From Treponema sp. (GTDB lineage Bacteria; Spirochaetota; Spirochaetia; Treponematales; Treponemataceae), in the NCBI GenBank assembly GCA_024693045.1, contig JAILLQ010000036.1, forward strand, positions 28,105 to 92,104: a stretch of 64,000 nt of DNA, in the 5' to 3' direction. The notes below the pieces were generated by a model. That model did no database searches. It worked only from the letters and a program-made list of their open reading frames with translations, and was not told where the DNA came from. A program made the position numbers and the translations under genes. Positions within the stretch are counted from its first letter, which is position 1; each line of letters opens with the position of its first letter. This document shows, piece by piece, positions 1-9,171 of the stretch.

Positions 1-525
1 GAAAAAACTGGAAAAATCGATGAAGCGATAACAAAGTATTCTGAAGTATTAAAATTGAATCCAAGGCATTTAAAGTCCTTAATCAATCTTGGTGTGATGT
101 ACATGGGGATGAATCCACCAGATTCAGATATGGCCCTTTCTCTCTTTAATAGAGCCTATTCGGAAGATAAAAATAATTTTGAAGTGAATAACAATTTAGG
201 AAGCGCCTATCTTTCGAAAGAGGATTATGCAAATTCTATAAAATATTTTCAGACTGCTCTTAAAATTGAGCCAAAAAATAACGATGTAAGATACAATCTT
301 GCAACTGCTTTTGCATCTGACCGTCAGTTTGATAATGCTCAGACTACATATAAAGAACTCTTAAAGCAGGAACCCGATAACTGGGATGGTTATATCGAGC
401 TTGCGAAAGTTACAATGGCACTTGGTGATAACGCTATGGCAGAAAAATACCTTATGGTTGTTCAGATTAAGGCTCCTAATCATAGAAAGGCTGAGGTTGA
501 TGACCTTCTTCGTTCTTTGAAATAG
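1..525 (+). CDS. TPR-repeat protein, 5' end cut by the window
   Basis: Frame 1 is open from base 1 (EKTGKIDEAITKYSEVLKLNPRHLKSL...) through the listed ORF; repeated TPR-like motifs such as 'NNLGSAYLSKEDYANSIKYFQTALKIEPKN'. Confidence 0.85.
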   Translation, partial: EKTGKIDEAITKYSEVLKLNPRHLKSLINLGVMYMGMNPPDSDMALSLFNRAYSEDKNNFEVNNNLGSAYLSKEDYANSIKYFQTALKIEPKNNDVRYNLATAFASDRQFDNAQTTYKELLKQEPDNWDGYIELAKVTMALGDNAMAEKYLMVVQIKAPNHRKAEVDDLLRSLK

Positions 526-532
526 TCTTATT

Positions 533-2614
533 TTACGAATCAGTTCTGCGTACAAGAGCAAAGAGATTTTTCTTTGTGATAGTTGTATAGCAGGGCCTTC
601 CGTGAGGACAGTGGGGGTCTTGAAGATTCAGGGCTCCCTGAACAATTTCTTCTGCTGCGGCTTGATCTAGAATGTAGCCGTCTTTTACAGCTGCTTTGCA
701 TGAAGTCATGGCCGCTATTGAATATATAATATCCCTTGGAGCAACTTTATTGTCCAAAAGCAGGTGTTTTAATTCTTCCTCTGTTCCAGTCCACCTTTCG
801 TGAACACTTGTAAATTTCCAATTACCTTTTCCGTCGTAATTGCAATCAAAACCAATCTTTTCGAGCTGATCTTTTATGCTTAATAGATAGTCGTCGTCTT
901 TTTTGCTATCTGTCTGAATAAGGTATGGTAAAAGAAGATTTTGTCGGCTGCCTGGACTTTGCATAATTTTGTCAAAAATCATTCTTTCATGAACTGCATG
1001 CTGGTCGATTAAATAAAGTGTATCATTTCTTTCTGCAATCAAAAAAGTTCCAAGCGCGTAACCTATGTAACGAGCTTTTTCTGTCTGTTTTTCAATTTTT
1101 TCAGAATTTGAATTTTGTGCTTCTTGATTTTTTACAAAAGTATTCTGAACTGAAAGTTTTGTTTCAGAATCTTCTGCCGTAATTTCATTTTTTCTTTCTT
1201 TATAATTGTAGCGCTTTATTATTTCAGAGAGCTTTTCTTCAACAAATTTTGCAGAAGAGTTTTCTTCTATTGATTCTGAAAATAAATCTTCCTGTTCATT
1301 TTCTCTGTTTTTTTCATTTACTTGAGGCAGGCTGAAAAAAGATCTTTCTTCCTGACTTTTTGAATAATTTTTTTCATTACCGGGTGTGAATGTTTTTGAT
1401 GAGTAGCCTTTCCAGCCTGGATTTTTTACATTTCCAAGAAAAGTTTCTTCCTTTACACCTCCAAAATATCTGCTTCTGTTTTCGTAGGAATTGGATGAGG
1501 TGTAGGAATTGGAATTTGTGTGAGAAAGTGCTTCTGCTGCTAAAAAACTAGGCGTAAAAAGTTCTTGAGAGGAAGTAGCTGCTTCATATTTTTCTTCGGC
1601 CTTCTTCATTGTTCTGTTTGTGTATTCTCTGAAAAATGCTTTTACGGCTGAGCTTATTCCGTGATGTATTGATGCTATATCTTTAAAGCGAACTTCTTTT
1701 TTTGCAGGATGAATGTTAAAGTCTACACAGGAAGCTTTTACTGTGATAAAGGCTGCTGCAACAGGAAAACTTCCGTTTGGAAAGTACCCCTGGCTTCCGT
1801 ATTCAATGGCCTGTACAAGAGAATATTCTTGTATTCTTCTTCCATTTACAAAAATGTATATGTCTTTTTTATTACTTCTGAATACGCCTGGTTCCCCAAT
1901 TACAATTTTAAATGACCATTCAGCTTCTTCTCCTGGGGCTCTGGCTGAAATTTCTGAAAATAGAGAAGGGGATTCTTTTAATTCCATTCCACTCACAAAT
2001 CTTTCTGATAAAGTTTGCCCTGATGGAAGGTCTAGTTTAAGTTCTCCGTCCTGGAAAAGTCTAAAAGTTTTATCTGGATTTGGTAAAGCTTTTTCAATAA
2101 AAGTGCCCTTGCACATGAGGCCTTCGGAAGCCGGTCTTTTTAAAAATTGTCGTCTTGCAGGAAAGTTTTCAAATAAACCTTCTGCTGAAACAATTGTTCC
2201 CTCTAATGGAGCTGCTGCTTCGATAATATGATCTTCTGTGATTGAAGCCCTCATTTTATATCCGCCTGATGTGATTGCAAGTCGGCATACTGCGGCAATT
2301 GAGGCAAGTGCTTCTCCTCTGAAACCAAGAGTAGTGAGATTTAATAAATCTGTGTCACTTTCGATTTTACTTGTCGCATGGGGGCGGGCACAATTTTGCA
2401 GGTCTTCGTGTGTAAGTCCTGAACCATTGTCAACAACTCTTACTTTTTCAATCCCTCCGCCCTGAGTTTCTACCGTTATACGGTCAGCCCCGGAATCGAT
2501 TGCATTATCCATAAGTTCTCGGACAATGGCATTTGGTCGGTCAATTACTTCTCCGGCGGCTATTTTGCGTGCAACTTCTGCTTTTAAAAGGCGAACGGGA
2601 TTTTTAATACTCAT
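533..2614 (-). CDS. mutL: DNA mismatch repair protein MutL
   Basis: KIAAGEVIDRPNAIVRELMDNAIDSGA and GFRGEALASI GHKL-ATPase motifs; C-terminal DQHAVHER and CPHGRP. Confidence 0.97.
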   Translation of the reverse strand: MSIKNPVRLLKAEVARKIAAGEVIDRPNAIVRELMDNAIDSGADRITVETQGGGIEKVRVVDNGSGLTHEDLQNCARPHATSKIESDTDLLNLTTLGFRGEALASIAAVCRLAITSGGYKMRASITEDHIIEAAAPLEGTIVSAEGLFENFPARRQFLKRPASEGLMCKGTFIEKALPNPDKTFRLFQDGELKLDLPSGQTLSERFVSGMELKESPSLFSEISARAPGEEAEWSFKIVIGEPGVFRSNKKDIYIFVNGRRIQEYSLVQAIEYGSQGYFPNGSFPVAAAFITVKASCVDFNIHPAKKEVRFKDIASIHHGISSAVKAFFREYTNRTMKKAEEKYEAATSSQELFTPSFLAAEALSHTNSNSYTSSNSYENRSRYFGGVKEETFLGNVKNPGWKGYSSKTFTPGNEKNYSKSQEERSFFSLPQVNEKNRENEQEDLFSESIEENSSAKFVEEKLSEIIKRYNYKERKNEITAEDSETKLSVQNTFVKNQEAQNSNSEKIEKQTEKARYIGYALGTFLIAERNDTLYLIDQHAVHERMIFDKIMQSPGSRQNLLLPYLIQTDSKKDDDYLLSIKDQLEKIGFDCNYDGKGNWKFTSVHERWTGTEEELKHLLLDNKVAPRDIIYSIAAMTSCKAAVKDGYILDQAAAEEIVQGALNLQDPHCPHGRPCYTTITKKNLFALVRRTDS

Positions 2615-2887
2615 TTACTGTCTGGTTCCTTGAAGGGGTGCTCCAGCACTTCCGTCTGTTAGTCCCGTAAAATTTTCCATCTCTGCTTCGATGTTATTTA
2701 CCGGATCAGGCTGATTCATAAGCTGCTGAATTTTTCCTTCGATGCTATCTAATTCTTTTTCCATGCCACGGGCAAGTTTTATTCCTTCTTCGAAATCTTT
2801 TAAAGCTTCTTCAAGAGAAATATCACTTCTTTTGATATCAGCTGTTAGTTTTTCGAGTTTTTCAAGATTTCCTTCAAAATTAGTCAT
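2615..2887 (-). CDS. xseB: exodeoxyribonuclease VII small subunit
   Basis: FEGNLEKLEKLTADIKRSDISLEEALKDFEEGIKLAR is typical XseB; adjacent to xseA. Confidence 0.95.
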   Translation of the reverse strand: MTNFEGNLEKLEKLTADIKRSDISLEEALKDFEEGIKLARGMEKELDSIEGKIQQLMNQPDPVNNIEAEMENFTGLTDGSAGAPLQGTRQ

Positions 2888-2904
2888 TGTTTATTCCTTT
2901 TTTA

Positions 2905-4116
2905 TTAATTTGTTTCCAAAACCTGGGCTTTTATTTTGCCTTTTGCCGGTATGATTTCTATTTCTTCCCCTGTTTTTACCTCTGAAGAATCTCTTAGAAT
3001 TTTACCGCTTTCTTTAATTTTTACCATGCTGTATCCTCTGTCAAATATTGTTTGAGGACTTGCGTTTTCTAATACTGTTACACAATTATCGATAATCTGT
3101 CTTGTATCGCGAATCTTAGTGGTAATATTTTGAAAAATAGCTTCTTTTGCATTGTCAAAACGGGTAAGAAGTGGCACTTCTATCGAGCGGAATTTTAATT
3201 CTAGATTTTGCGGGTCAAAACTTTTTACCGTAAGACGGATTTTCTGCAAACGGTTCATTGTTTCCTGGTAAATACTCTGCGAATACTGTGTTAATGCAGC
3301 TTTAATTTTAGCCAATTCTGGAACTGTAATTTCCGCTGCTGCTGATGGAGTAGGAGCTCTTAAATCTGCTGCGTAATCGCTTAGTGCCCAGTCAATTTCA
3401 TGTCCTACTGCACTTACGACAGGTATTTCGCTTTCATATATAGCCCTTACAACGCTTTCTTCGCTAAAAGGCAGAAGGTCTTCAAGAGAACCTCCTCCAC
3501 GGCCAACAATTAGTACATCGCAGAGTTTTGCTCGGTTTGCATTTCTTATTTGCCTTACTATTGTTTCAGCAGCTTCATTTCCCTGTACCAGGGCAGGTAA
3601 TACGATTACAGAAACGCATTTATTCCGTCTTTTTGTAATCTGAAGAATATCTCTTAATGCCGCTCCTGTCGGGCTTGTTACAACCCCTATAGTTTTTGGA
3701 AAAATAGGTATTTTCTTTTTTACAGCCTGATCAAAAAGACCTTCCTGGGCTAATTTTCTTTTTCTGTCTTCAATCATTTTTAAAATGGCACCTTCACCGC
3801 AGATACTCATTTTAGAAATAATGATTTGATATTTACCTTGAGGGCCGTATACTGAAAGTTTACCTGTCACCTGTACTTTTGTTCCGTCTTTTGGTGCGAA
3901 TGTAAGGTAACTTGCAGCCCCCCTGAACATAACGGCACTTATTACACTGTTCTGATCTTTTAAGTTAAAATAGAGGTGACCTGAAGAATTTGGTCTGTAA
4001 TTTGAAATTTCCCCTTCTAGATTGATTGTAGGGAAGCCTTCTAAAAGTTCTTTTATGAGATTATTGAGTTCGGTAACAGAAAAAACTTTGTCTGAAGGTA
4101 TTAGAGTTTCATTCAT
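2905..4116 (-). CDS. xseA: exodeoxyribonuclease VII large subunit
   Basis: N-terminal OB fold (VTELNNLIKELLEG..GEISNYRPNSSGHLYFNLKD) and GRGGGSLEDLLPFSEE..RAIYESEIPVVSAVGHEIDW. Confidence 0.97.
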   Translation of the reverse strand: MNETLIPSDKVFSVTELNNLIKELLEGFPTINLEGEISNYRPNSSGHLYFNLKDQNSVISAVMFRGAASYLTFAPKDGTKVQVTGKLSVYGPQGKYQIIISKMSICGEGAILKMIEDRKRKLAQEGLFDQAVKKKIPIFPKTIGVVTSPTGAALRDILQITKRRNKCVSVIVLPALVQGNEAAETIVRQIRNANRAKLCDVLIVGRGGGSLEDLLPFSEESVVRAIYESEIPVVSAVGHEIDWALSDYAADLRAPTPSAAAEITVPELAKIKAALTQYSQSIYQETMNRLQKIRLTVKSFDPQNLELKFRSIEVPLLTRFDNAKEAIFQNITTKIRDTRQIIDNCVTVLENASPQTIFDRGYSMVKIKESGKILRDSSEVKTGEEIEIIPAKGKIKAQVLETN

Positions 4117-4173
4117 AAAATAATTTTATACATTCAATTCAACTTGTTCAACGGGAAAGCCGATAAGTAAACG

Positions 4174-5766
4174 ATGAAAACTCTAGTAATTTTATTTGCA
4201 TCTTCAAAATCTCTTCACATGTTTGATAAGGTTTTTGCAGGAAAATCCTCTTTTGAAAGAAGTTTAGACTGGGCCCAAAAGGTAAAAGAAATTGTTGATT
4301 CAGAAATTATTCTTTTTGGCGATTACTCAATAAAAAAGGAATGTTTACTATCGCTCGATCAGATGAACTTGCAGTGTTCATGTCGTTTTGAAGAGGAATG
4401 GACTGTGCATAAACTCTTTCAGGAGTTTTCGAATGTGACAAAAGAAAAAAATGCAGAAAATATTCTTTTTGCATGGGCTGATTCTCCTTTTATTAACAGC
4501 GAAATAACAAAAAAAATACTAGATGATCACTTGGAATACTCTGCTGAGTATACTTTTGCAGACGGATATCCAGAAGGATTATGTCCAGAAGCCTTGAACA
4601 GCGGAACTTCTTCTATTCTTTCTGAACTTTCTATGACTTTGCAGAAAGAAGTTGGGGAAAAGGAAGTCTGCAGAACCAGTATTTTTGATTTAATAAAAAC
4701 TGATATAAACTCTTTTGAAATCGAAACTGTTATTTCTGACGAAGATTACAGGCTTTTCCGCCTTCACTTTAACTGTGGAACAAAGGCAAATCTTCTTGCC
4801 TGCACAAATCTTTTTGCTTTGGGTATTGAAAATCTTTCTCTGGAAGAAATTTCTCAAAAAGCTGTAAAATGCGAAAAGATTTTAAAAACTCTTCCCTCTT
4901 ATTATGCAATACAGATAACTGACAAGGTAAATCTTTCTTCAATATATAAACCTGATATTCTTGAAAAACAAGATGGAAGAGCTTTTATGCCTCTGAGCGA
5001 CTTCAAAGCACTTATAGAAAAAATCAGTCTCTTTAGCGAAAATGCCGTTGTAAGTTTAAGTGCATGGGGAGAAGCTCTTTGTCATCCTGATTTACCTGAA
5101 ATGATTGCGACTGTTTTGGAAAAGCCAGCCCTTTCTGTGTTACTTGAAACTGACGGGCTTTTAATGACTGAAACTTTAGCAGATAAAATTAAATCCATCG
5201 TTGATTCTGCAGCAGATAGAATTTCAGGTGGTGAAATTCAAGAAAAAATATACTGGATTGTAACTCTGGATTCATTTTCTCCTTTAAAATATAAGGAAGT
5301 TAATGGGACTTTTGATTCTTATGAAAAGGCTTTTTCGTCTGTAGGTCTTTTGCAAAAATATTTTCCTTCTCAAGTTTATCCTCAGTTTACCCGGATGAAT
5401 GAAAACGAAAATGAACTTGAAGCTTTTTTCCGCTTTTGGTCAGATAAACAAAGTCCAAGTGCCGGTAAGCTCATAGTTCAGAAATATGACTCTTTCTGCC
5501 AGCTTTTGCCAGATAGAAAACCGGCTGATCTTTCTCCTTTAGAAAGAAATCCTTGCTGGCATATAAGAAGGGATATGACTATTTTAGTAGATGGATCTGT
5601 GTCTTTCTGTCGTTCCTGCTTAAAAAACGGAATTATTGGAAACGCTTTTAAAGAAAAACTTGAGGATATCTGGGCTAGACTTGATTCAGAAGTAAAATGC
5701 CAGATGAACAGTAAATATTCAAAATTTTGTGAGAAATGTGATGAATACTATACCTTCAACTTTTAA
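4174..5766 (+). CDS. spiro-SPASM family protein (C-terminal SPASM-type Cys cluster; radical-SAM cysteines not present)
   Basis: C-terminal CWHIRRDMTILVDGSVSFCRSCLKNGIIGNAFKEKLEDIW..CEKCDEYY; N-terminal NTP-transferase-like region; no CxxxCxxC in the radical-SAM-like segment. Confidence 0.75.
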   Translation: MKTLVILFASSKSLHMFDKVFAGKSSFERSLDWAQKVKEIVDSEIILFGDYSIKKECLLSLDQMNLQCSCRFEEEWTVHKLFQEFSNVTKEKNAENILFAWADSPFINSEITKKILDDHLEYSAEYTFADGYPEGLCPEALNSGTSSILSELSMTLQKEVGEKEVCRTSIFDLIKTDINSFEIETVISDEDYRLFRLHFNCGTKANLLACTNLFALGIENLSLEEISQKAVKCEKILKTLPSYYAIQITDKVNLSSIYKPDILEKQDGRAFMPLSDFKALIEKISLFSENAVVSLSAWGEALCHPDLPEMIATVLEKPALSVLLETDGLLMTETLADKIKSIVDSAADRISGGEIQEKIYWIVTLDSFSPLKYKEVNGTFDSYEKAFSSVGLLQKYFPSQVYPQFTRMNENENELEAFFRFWSDKQSPSAGKLIVQKYDSFCQLLPDRKPADLSPLERNPCWHIRRDMTILVDGSVSFCRSCLKNGIIGNAFKEKLEDIWARLDSEVKCQMNSKYSKFCEKCDEYYTFNF

Positions 5767-6700
5767 TGAATATCAGATAGATCGAATTGTTTTAGGCGGA
5801 AAACAGATAAATCCCTGTGCTTCTCTTGACCTGTCTGTAATTATGCTCAATTCAAACGGCAGTCATCTTCGCTTGCAAAGTCTTGAAAATTTATTGAATG
5901 CAGGCGTTAAAACTATTGTTTCAGTTGAACCTAATCCCGACAGTTACAATGTTGAAGAGGTTTCCAGAAGATATCCTTCTGTAAAATTTTTGATTCCCCG
6001 TGAAAAAGCAAACGATGGTGTTCTTATAAATATGGCAATGGCGGAACTTGACAGTAAATATGTACTTGTTCTTAGAGATTGTTTCCATATTCCGGCTGGA
6101 ATAATATCAAAAAATCTTGTAGAAAATATTATTTCTTCAGATATTTATTGCATAGTACCTCGTGTTGTAACTTCTTCTGGAGAAGGGGTAATTACAAATT
6201 TTCTTCCTACTGCCAGCAGGGGAACTTTTAAAATTGAGCCAAATCCTTTGACACAGGATTCTCTTCCAACCTTATATCCTTTAAATTTTGTTGGCTTTTA
6301 TAACCGCGAAAAGTTTATTCAGCTTGGAGGCTTTGACTATACAATTACTTCTCCTTACTGGCAGAACGCAGATCTTTCTCTTCGCTCCTGGTTGTGGGGG
6401 CAGAGAACTCTACTGACCACGAAATTCCAGATTTCCTATTCTGAAGAAGTAAAAGTAGAAAATATCACTACAGATCATACTTATCTGCGTTTCTATTTAA
6501 AAAATATTCTTCCTCGTTATAAAGCAGACCATGGAGTAATACCTTGTTTTTCTTTCCTGGGATTTTTTATCCGTTCTTCCTGTGGAATATTTGAAGCACT
6601 TTCGCAGTATAATGATGCAAAAAACTGGGTAAACAAAAATAAATACAGATTTCAACGTGATATTCAATATCTTATAGAAAATTGGATGGACTTAAAATGA
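5741..6700 (+). CDS. glycosyltransferase family 2-like protein
   Basis: SVIMLNSNGSHLRLQSLENLLNAGVKTIVSVEPNPDS..; NFVGFYNREKFIQLGGFDYTITSPYWQNADLSLRSWLWG is typical of GT2 acceptor regions; overlaps the upstream CDS. Confidence 0.65.
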   Translation: MNTIPSTFNEYQIDRIVLGGKQINPCASLDLSVIMLNSNGSHLRLQSLENLLNAGVKTIVSVEPNPDSYNVEEVSRRYPSVKFLIPREKANDGVLINMAMAELDSKYVLVLRDCFHIPAGIISKNLVENIISSDIYCIVPRVVTSSGEGVITNFLPTASRGTFKIEPNPLTQDSLPTLYPLNFVGFYNREKFIQLGGFDYTITSPYWQNADLSLRSWLWGQRTLLTTKFQISYSEEVKVENITTDHTYLRFYLKNILPRYKADHGVIPCFSFLGFFIRSSCGIFEALSQYNDAKNWVNKNKYRFQRDIQYLIENWMDLK

Positions 6701-9162
6701 CAGCTAAAAAAGAACTTGCGATTATCATACAGTGCAGACTTTCCTCAACCCGTTTACCTGGCAAAGCTCTGAAAAATCTTGGCGGTAAAAGTGTTTTTGA
6801 ATGGACTTTGGCTTCTATGAAAAAAATAAAAGCTGATTCATACATTGTTGCAACGGATGAAGCTTCTTTTTCTTCCCTTGCACCCCTAGCCAAAAAAAAT
6901 GGTTGGGATATAATCAGCGGACCTTTAGAAGACGTTTTGGAACGTTATTGTATAGCCATTCAAAAAGCAGGATGTAAAGCTGTTCTCAGGGCAACTGCTG
7001 ATAATCCATTCCTTTTTTATGAAGCAGCAGAGGCTCTTGTTCATGAGTTTTATAAGCAAGACAAAATTGCTCACTGTGATTATATGACCTGGACAGGGCT
7101 TCCTCATGGGTCAGGAGTTGAAATATTCTGGGCAGATTCATTGCTAAAGGCCAGTAAAGAAACCTCTGATCCTTTTGACAGGGAACATGTAGGGCCTGCC
7201 TTGTACAATCATAAAGATAAATTTACTTCTCTGTTTTATAAGGCTCCATCTCGTTTTTATTTTCCTGAATACAGGACCACAATAGACACCAGTGCAGATT
7301 ACAGAAGGGCTCTAGCTGTTGTAAACCGTCTTTCAGGTGGAATTGCTCCTTCAGAACCTTATACAACTGAAGAAATTGTAAGTGCAATCAAAGAACCTGA
7401 AGTTCATGATACGATTTTATTTTTCCCTAGCTGTAAAAAAGGTCAGGGAACAGGGCATCTCCGCAGATGTCTTTATTGTGCTCTGGAAACAGGTGGATTT
7501 GTTTACATTCCTGAAGATGCTGATTTGTCTGAAATTTCAAGTCTCGTTAATGAATTTGAACGAAAAGGTTTAAAAGATTATCAGATTGTAAGAAAATTTC
7601 CCGAAATAAATGAATATGCCCTTATTGTAACAGATGCCTTTAAGCTTGATAAAGAAACTGCTTCTAAATTAAGTGAAAGAGCCAATGTTTGTTCAATTGA
7701 TGAAGGCGGGGAATTCACAGAATATTCAGATTACCTGTTTGATATTTTACCTTCGTATAAGCTTCAGCGAGAAGCGAATATACAGGAAGTTTCATATATC
7801 GAAAGACCTGAAAATGTTCGAAGAGAAAGAGCTTCATCCTTTAGTAAAATTCTTGTTTGCCTTGGAGGAGAAGATCCAGCTTCTCTTGCTCTTCCTGCCG
7901 CAAAATATTTTTCTTCTGCCACAGAAGGAAAGGCAGAAATATCTGTAATTTTACCGGAAGGTCTTTATCATACAGAAGAAATTCCTGGCGTTAAAATAAT
8001 GGCACCAGTAGAAAATCTAAAAGAAAAGTTGTGTGAGTATGACTTAGTTGTAACTCATTATGGTTTTACAGCCTTCGAAGCCCTTAGTGCAAATTGTGGA
8101 GTCCTTCTTCTTTCTACAACTAAACTTCACGAAAATCTTGCAAAAAAATACGGTTTTCTCTGTCTTTCCAAAAAGGATCTTGAAAATCCTACTAGTAAAA
8201 TATTCAAGGAAATAAAGGCTTTTTATCCTTCTTTTGATTTTACCGGTAAAAATAAATCCCTTGTCGAAAAAATAAAAAAACTTTCTCACGGCAAACGCTA
8301 TCCTTGCCCTGTATGCGGACAGCATTCTTTTCAGAATGAAATTGTTGCCCGTACATCAGAAAGAACTTTTCGTCGATGTTCAAAGTGTTCGATGCTTTAC
8401 ATTTCCTGGAATAATGCGCTTCCAATGAAATATGAAAAAGAATATTTTGCTGATCAGTACAAGAATCAGTACGGCAAAACTTATCTTGAAGATTTTGACC
8501 ACATCAAAAAAGCAGGCATAAAAAGAATTTGCGAAATAAATGGAATTTTACGAACAAAAAGCATCTCTTCTCCAAAAATTCTTGATATAGGATGTGCTTA
8601 CGGTCCTTTTTTATCTGCAGCAGGTGAAAGAGGCTGGCTTCCTTACGGAACAGATATAGCAAAAGATGCAGTAGATTTTATCCGTTCAAAATTGCTTTAT
8701 CCTGCCGTTGTTTCTTCATTCCCAGATTTTGATCCTACAAGCGAGTTTGGAATTAACAAGTTTGATGCTGTTACAATGTGGTATGTTATTGAACATTTCC
8801 CTAATTTAAAAGAAGTTTTGGAAAAGGTTTCATCTTTAGTTAAGACAGGTGGAATTTTTGCTTTTTCAACTCCAAGTGCAGAAGGTGTTTCTGGTAAAAA
8901 AAATAGAATGTCATTCTTTGAAAACAGTCCTTCTGATCACTTTACCATTTGGGAGCCATCAAAAGCTAATAAAATTTTAAGGCAATTTGGCTTTGAAGTT
9001 GTAAAAATTGTTTCTACAGGGCATCATCCAGAAAGATTTCCAAAAGTTCGGGAAAAAAATGCCAGTAAAGATGATTTTATTTTTAAATATTACAGTACAC
9101 TAAGTAAAGTGATGAAATTAGGCGACACCTTTGAAGTTTATTGTCGCAAAATCGAAAATTAG
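6697..9162 (+). CDS. trifunctional fusion: SpsF-like cytidylyltransferase, PseG-like glycosyltransferase/hydrolase, zinc-ribbon SAM methyltransferase
   Basis: IIIQCRLSSTRLPGKALKNLGGKSVFEWTL (cytidylyltransferase); GQGTGHLRRCL and CSIDEGG (PseG-like); CPVCGQ..CSKCSMLY then ILDIGCAYGPFLSAAGERGW (class I MT). Confidence 0.85.
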   Translation: MTAKKELAIIIQCRLSSTRLPGKALKNLGGKSVFEWTLASMKKIKADSYIVATDEASFSSLAPLAKKNGWDIISGPLEDVLERYCIAIQKAGCKAVLRATADNPFLFYEAAEALVHEFYKQDKIAHCDYMTWTGLPHGSGVEIFWADSLLKASKETSDPFDREHVGPALYNHKDKFTSLFYKAPSRFYFPEYRTTIDTSADYRRALAVVNRLSGGIAPSEPYTTEEIVSAIKEPEVHDTILFFPSCKKGQGTGHLRRCLYCALETGGFVYIPEDADLSEISSLVNEFERKGLKDYQIVRKFPEINEYALIVTDAFKLDKETASKLSERANVCSIDEGGEFTEYSDYLFDILPSYKLQREANIQEVSYIERPENVRRERASSFSKILVCLGGEDPASLALPAAKYFSSATEGKAEISVILPEGLYHTEEIPGVKIMAPVENLKEKLCEYDLVVTHYGFTAFEALSANCGVLLLSTTKLHENLAKKYGFLCLSKKDLENPTSKIFKEIKAFYPSFDFTGKNKSLVEKIKKLSHGKRYPCPVCGQHSFQNEIVARTSERTFRRCSKCSMLYISWNNALPMKYEKEYFADQYKNQYGKTYLEDFDHIKKAGIKRICEINGILRTKSISSPKILDIGCAYGPFLSAAGERGWLPYGTDIAKDAVDFIRSKLLYPAVVSSFPDFDPTSEFGINKFDAVTMWYVIEHFPNLKEVLEKVSSLVKTGGIFAFSTPSAEGVSGKKNRMSFFENSPSDHFTIWEPSKANKILRQFGFEVVKIVSTGHHPERFPKVREKNASKDDFIFKYYSTLSKVMKLGDTFEVYCRKIEN

Positions 9163-9171
9163 GAAAGCAAA

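Noticed and set aside
1709-2465. Plus-strand ORFs of 68-172 aa opposite mutL
   Set aside because: Antisense to a well-supported mutL frame; no start context or family resemblance
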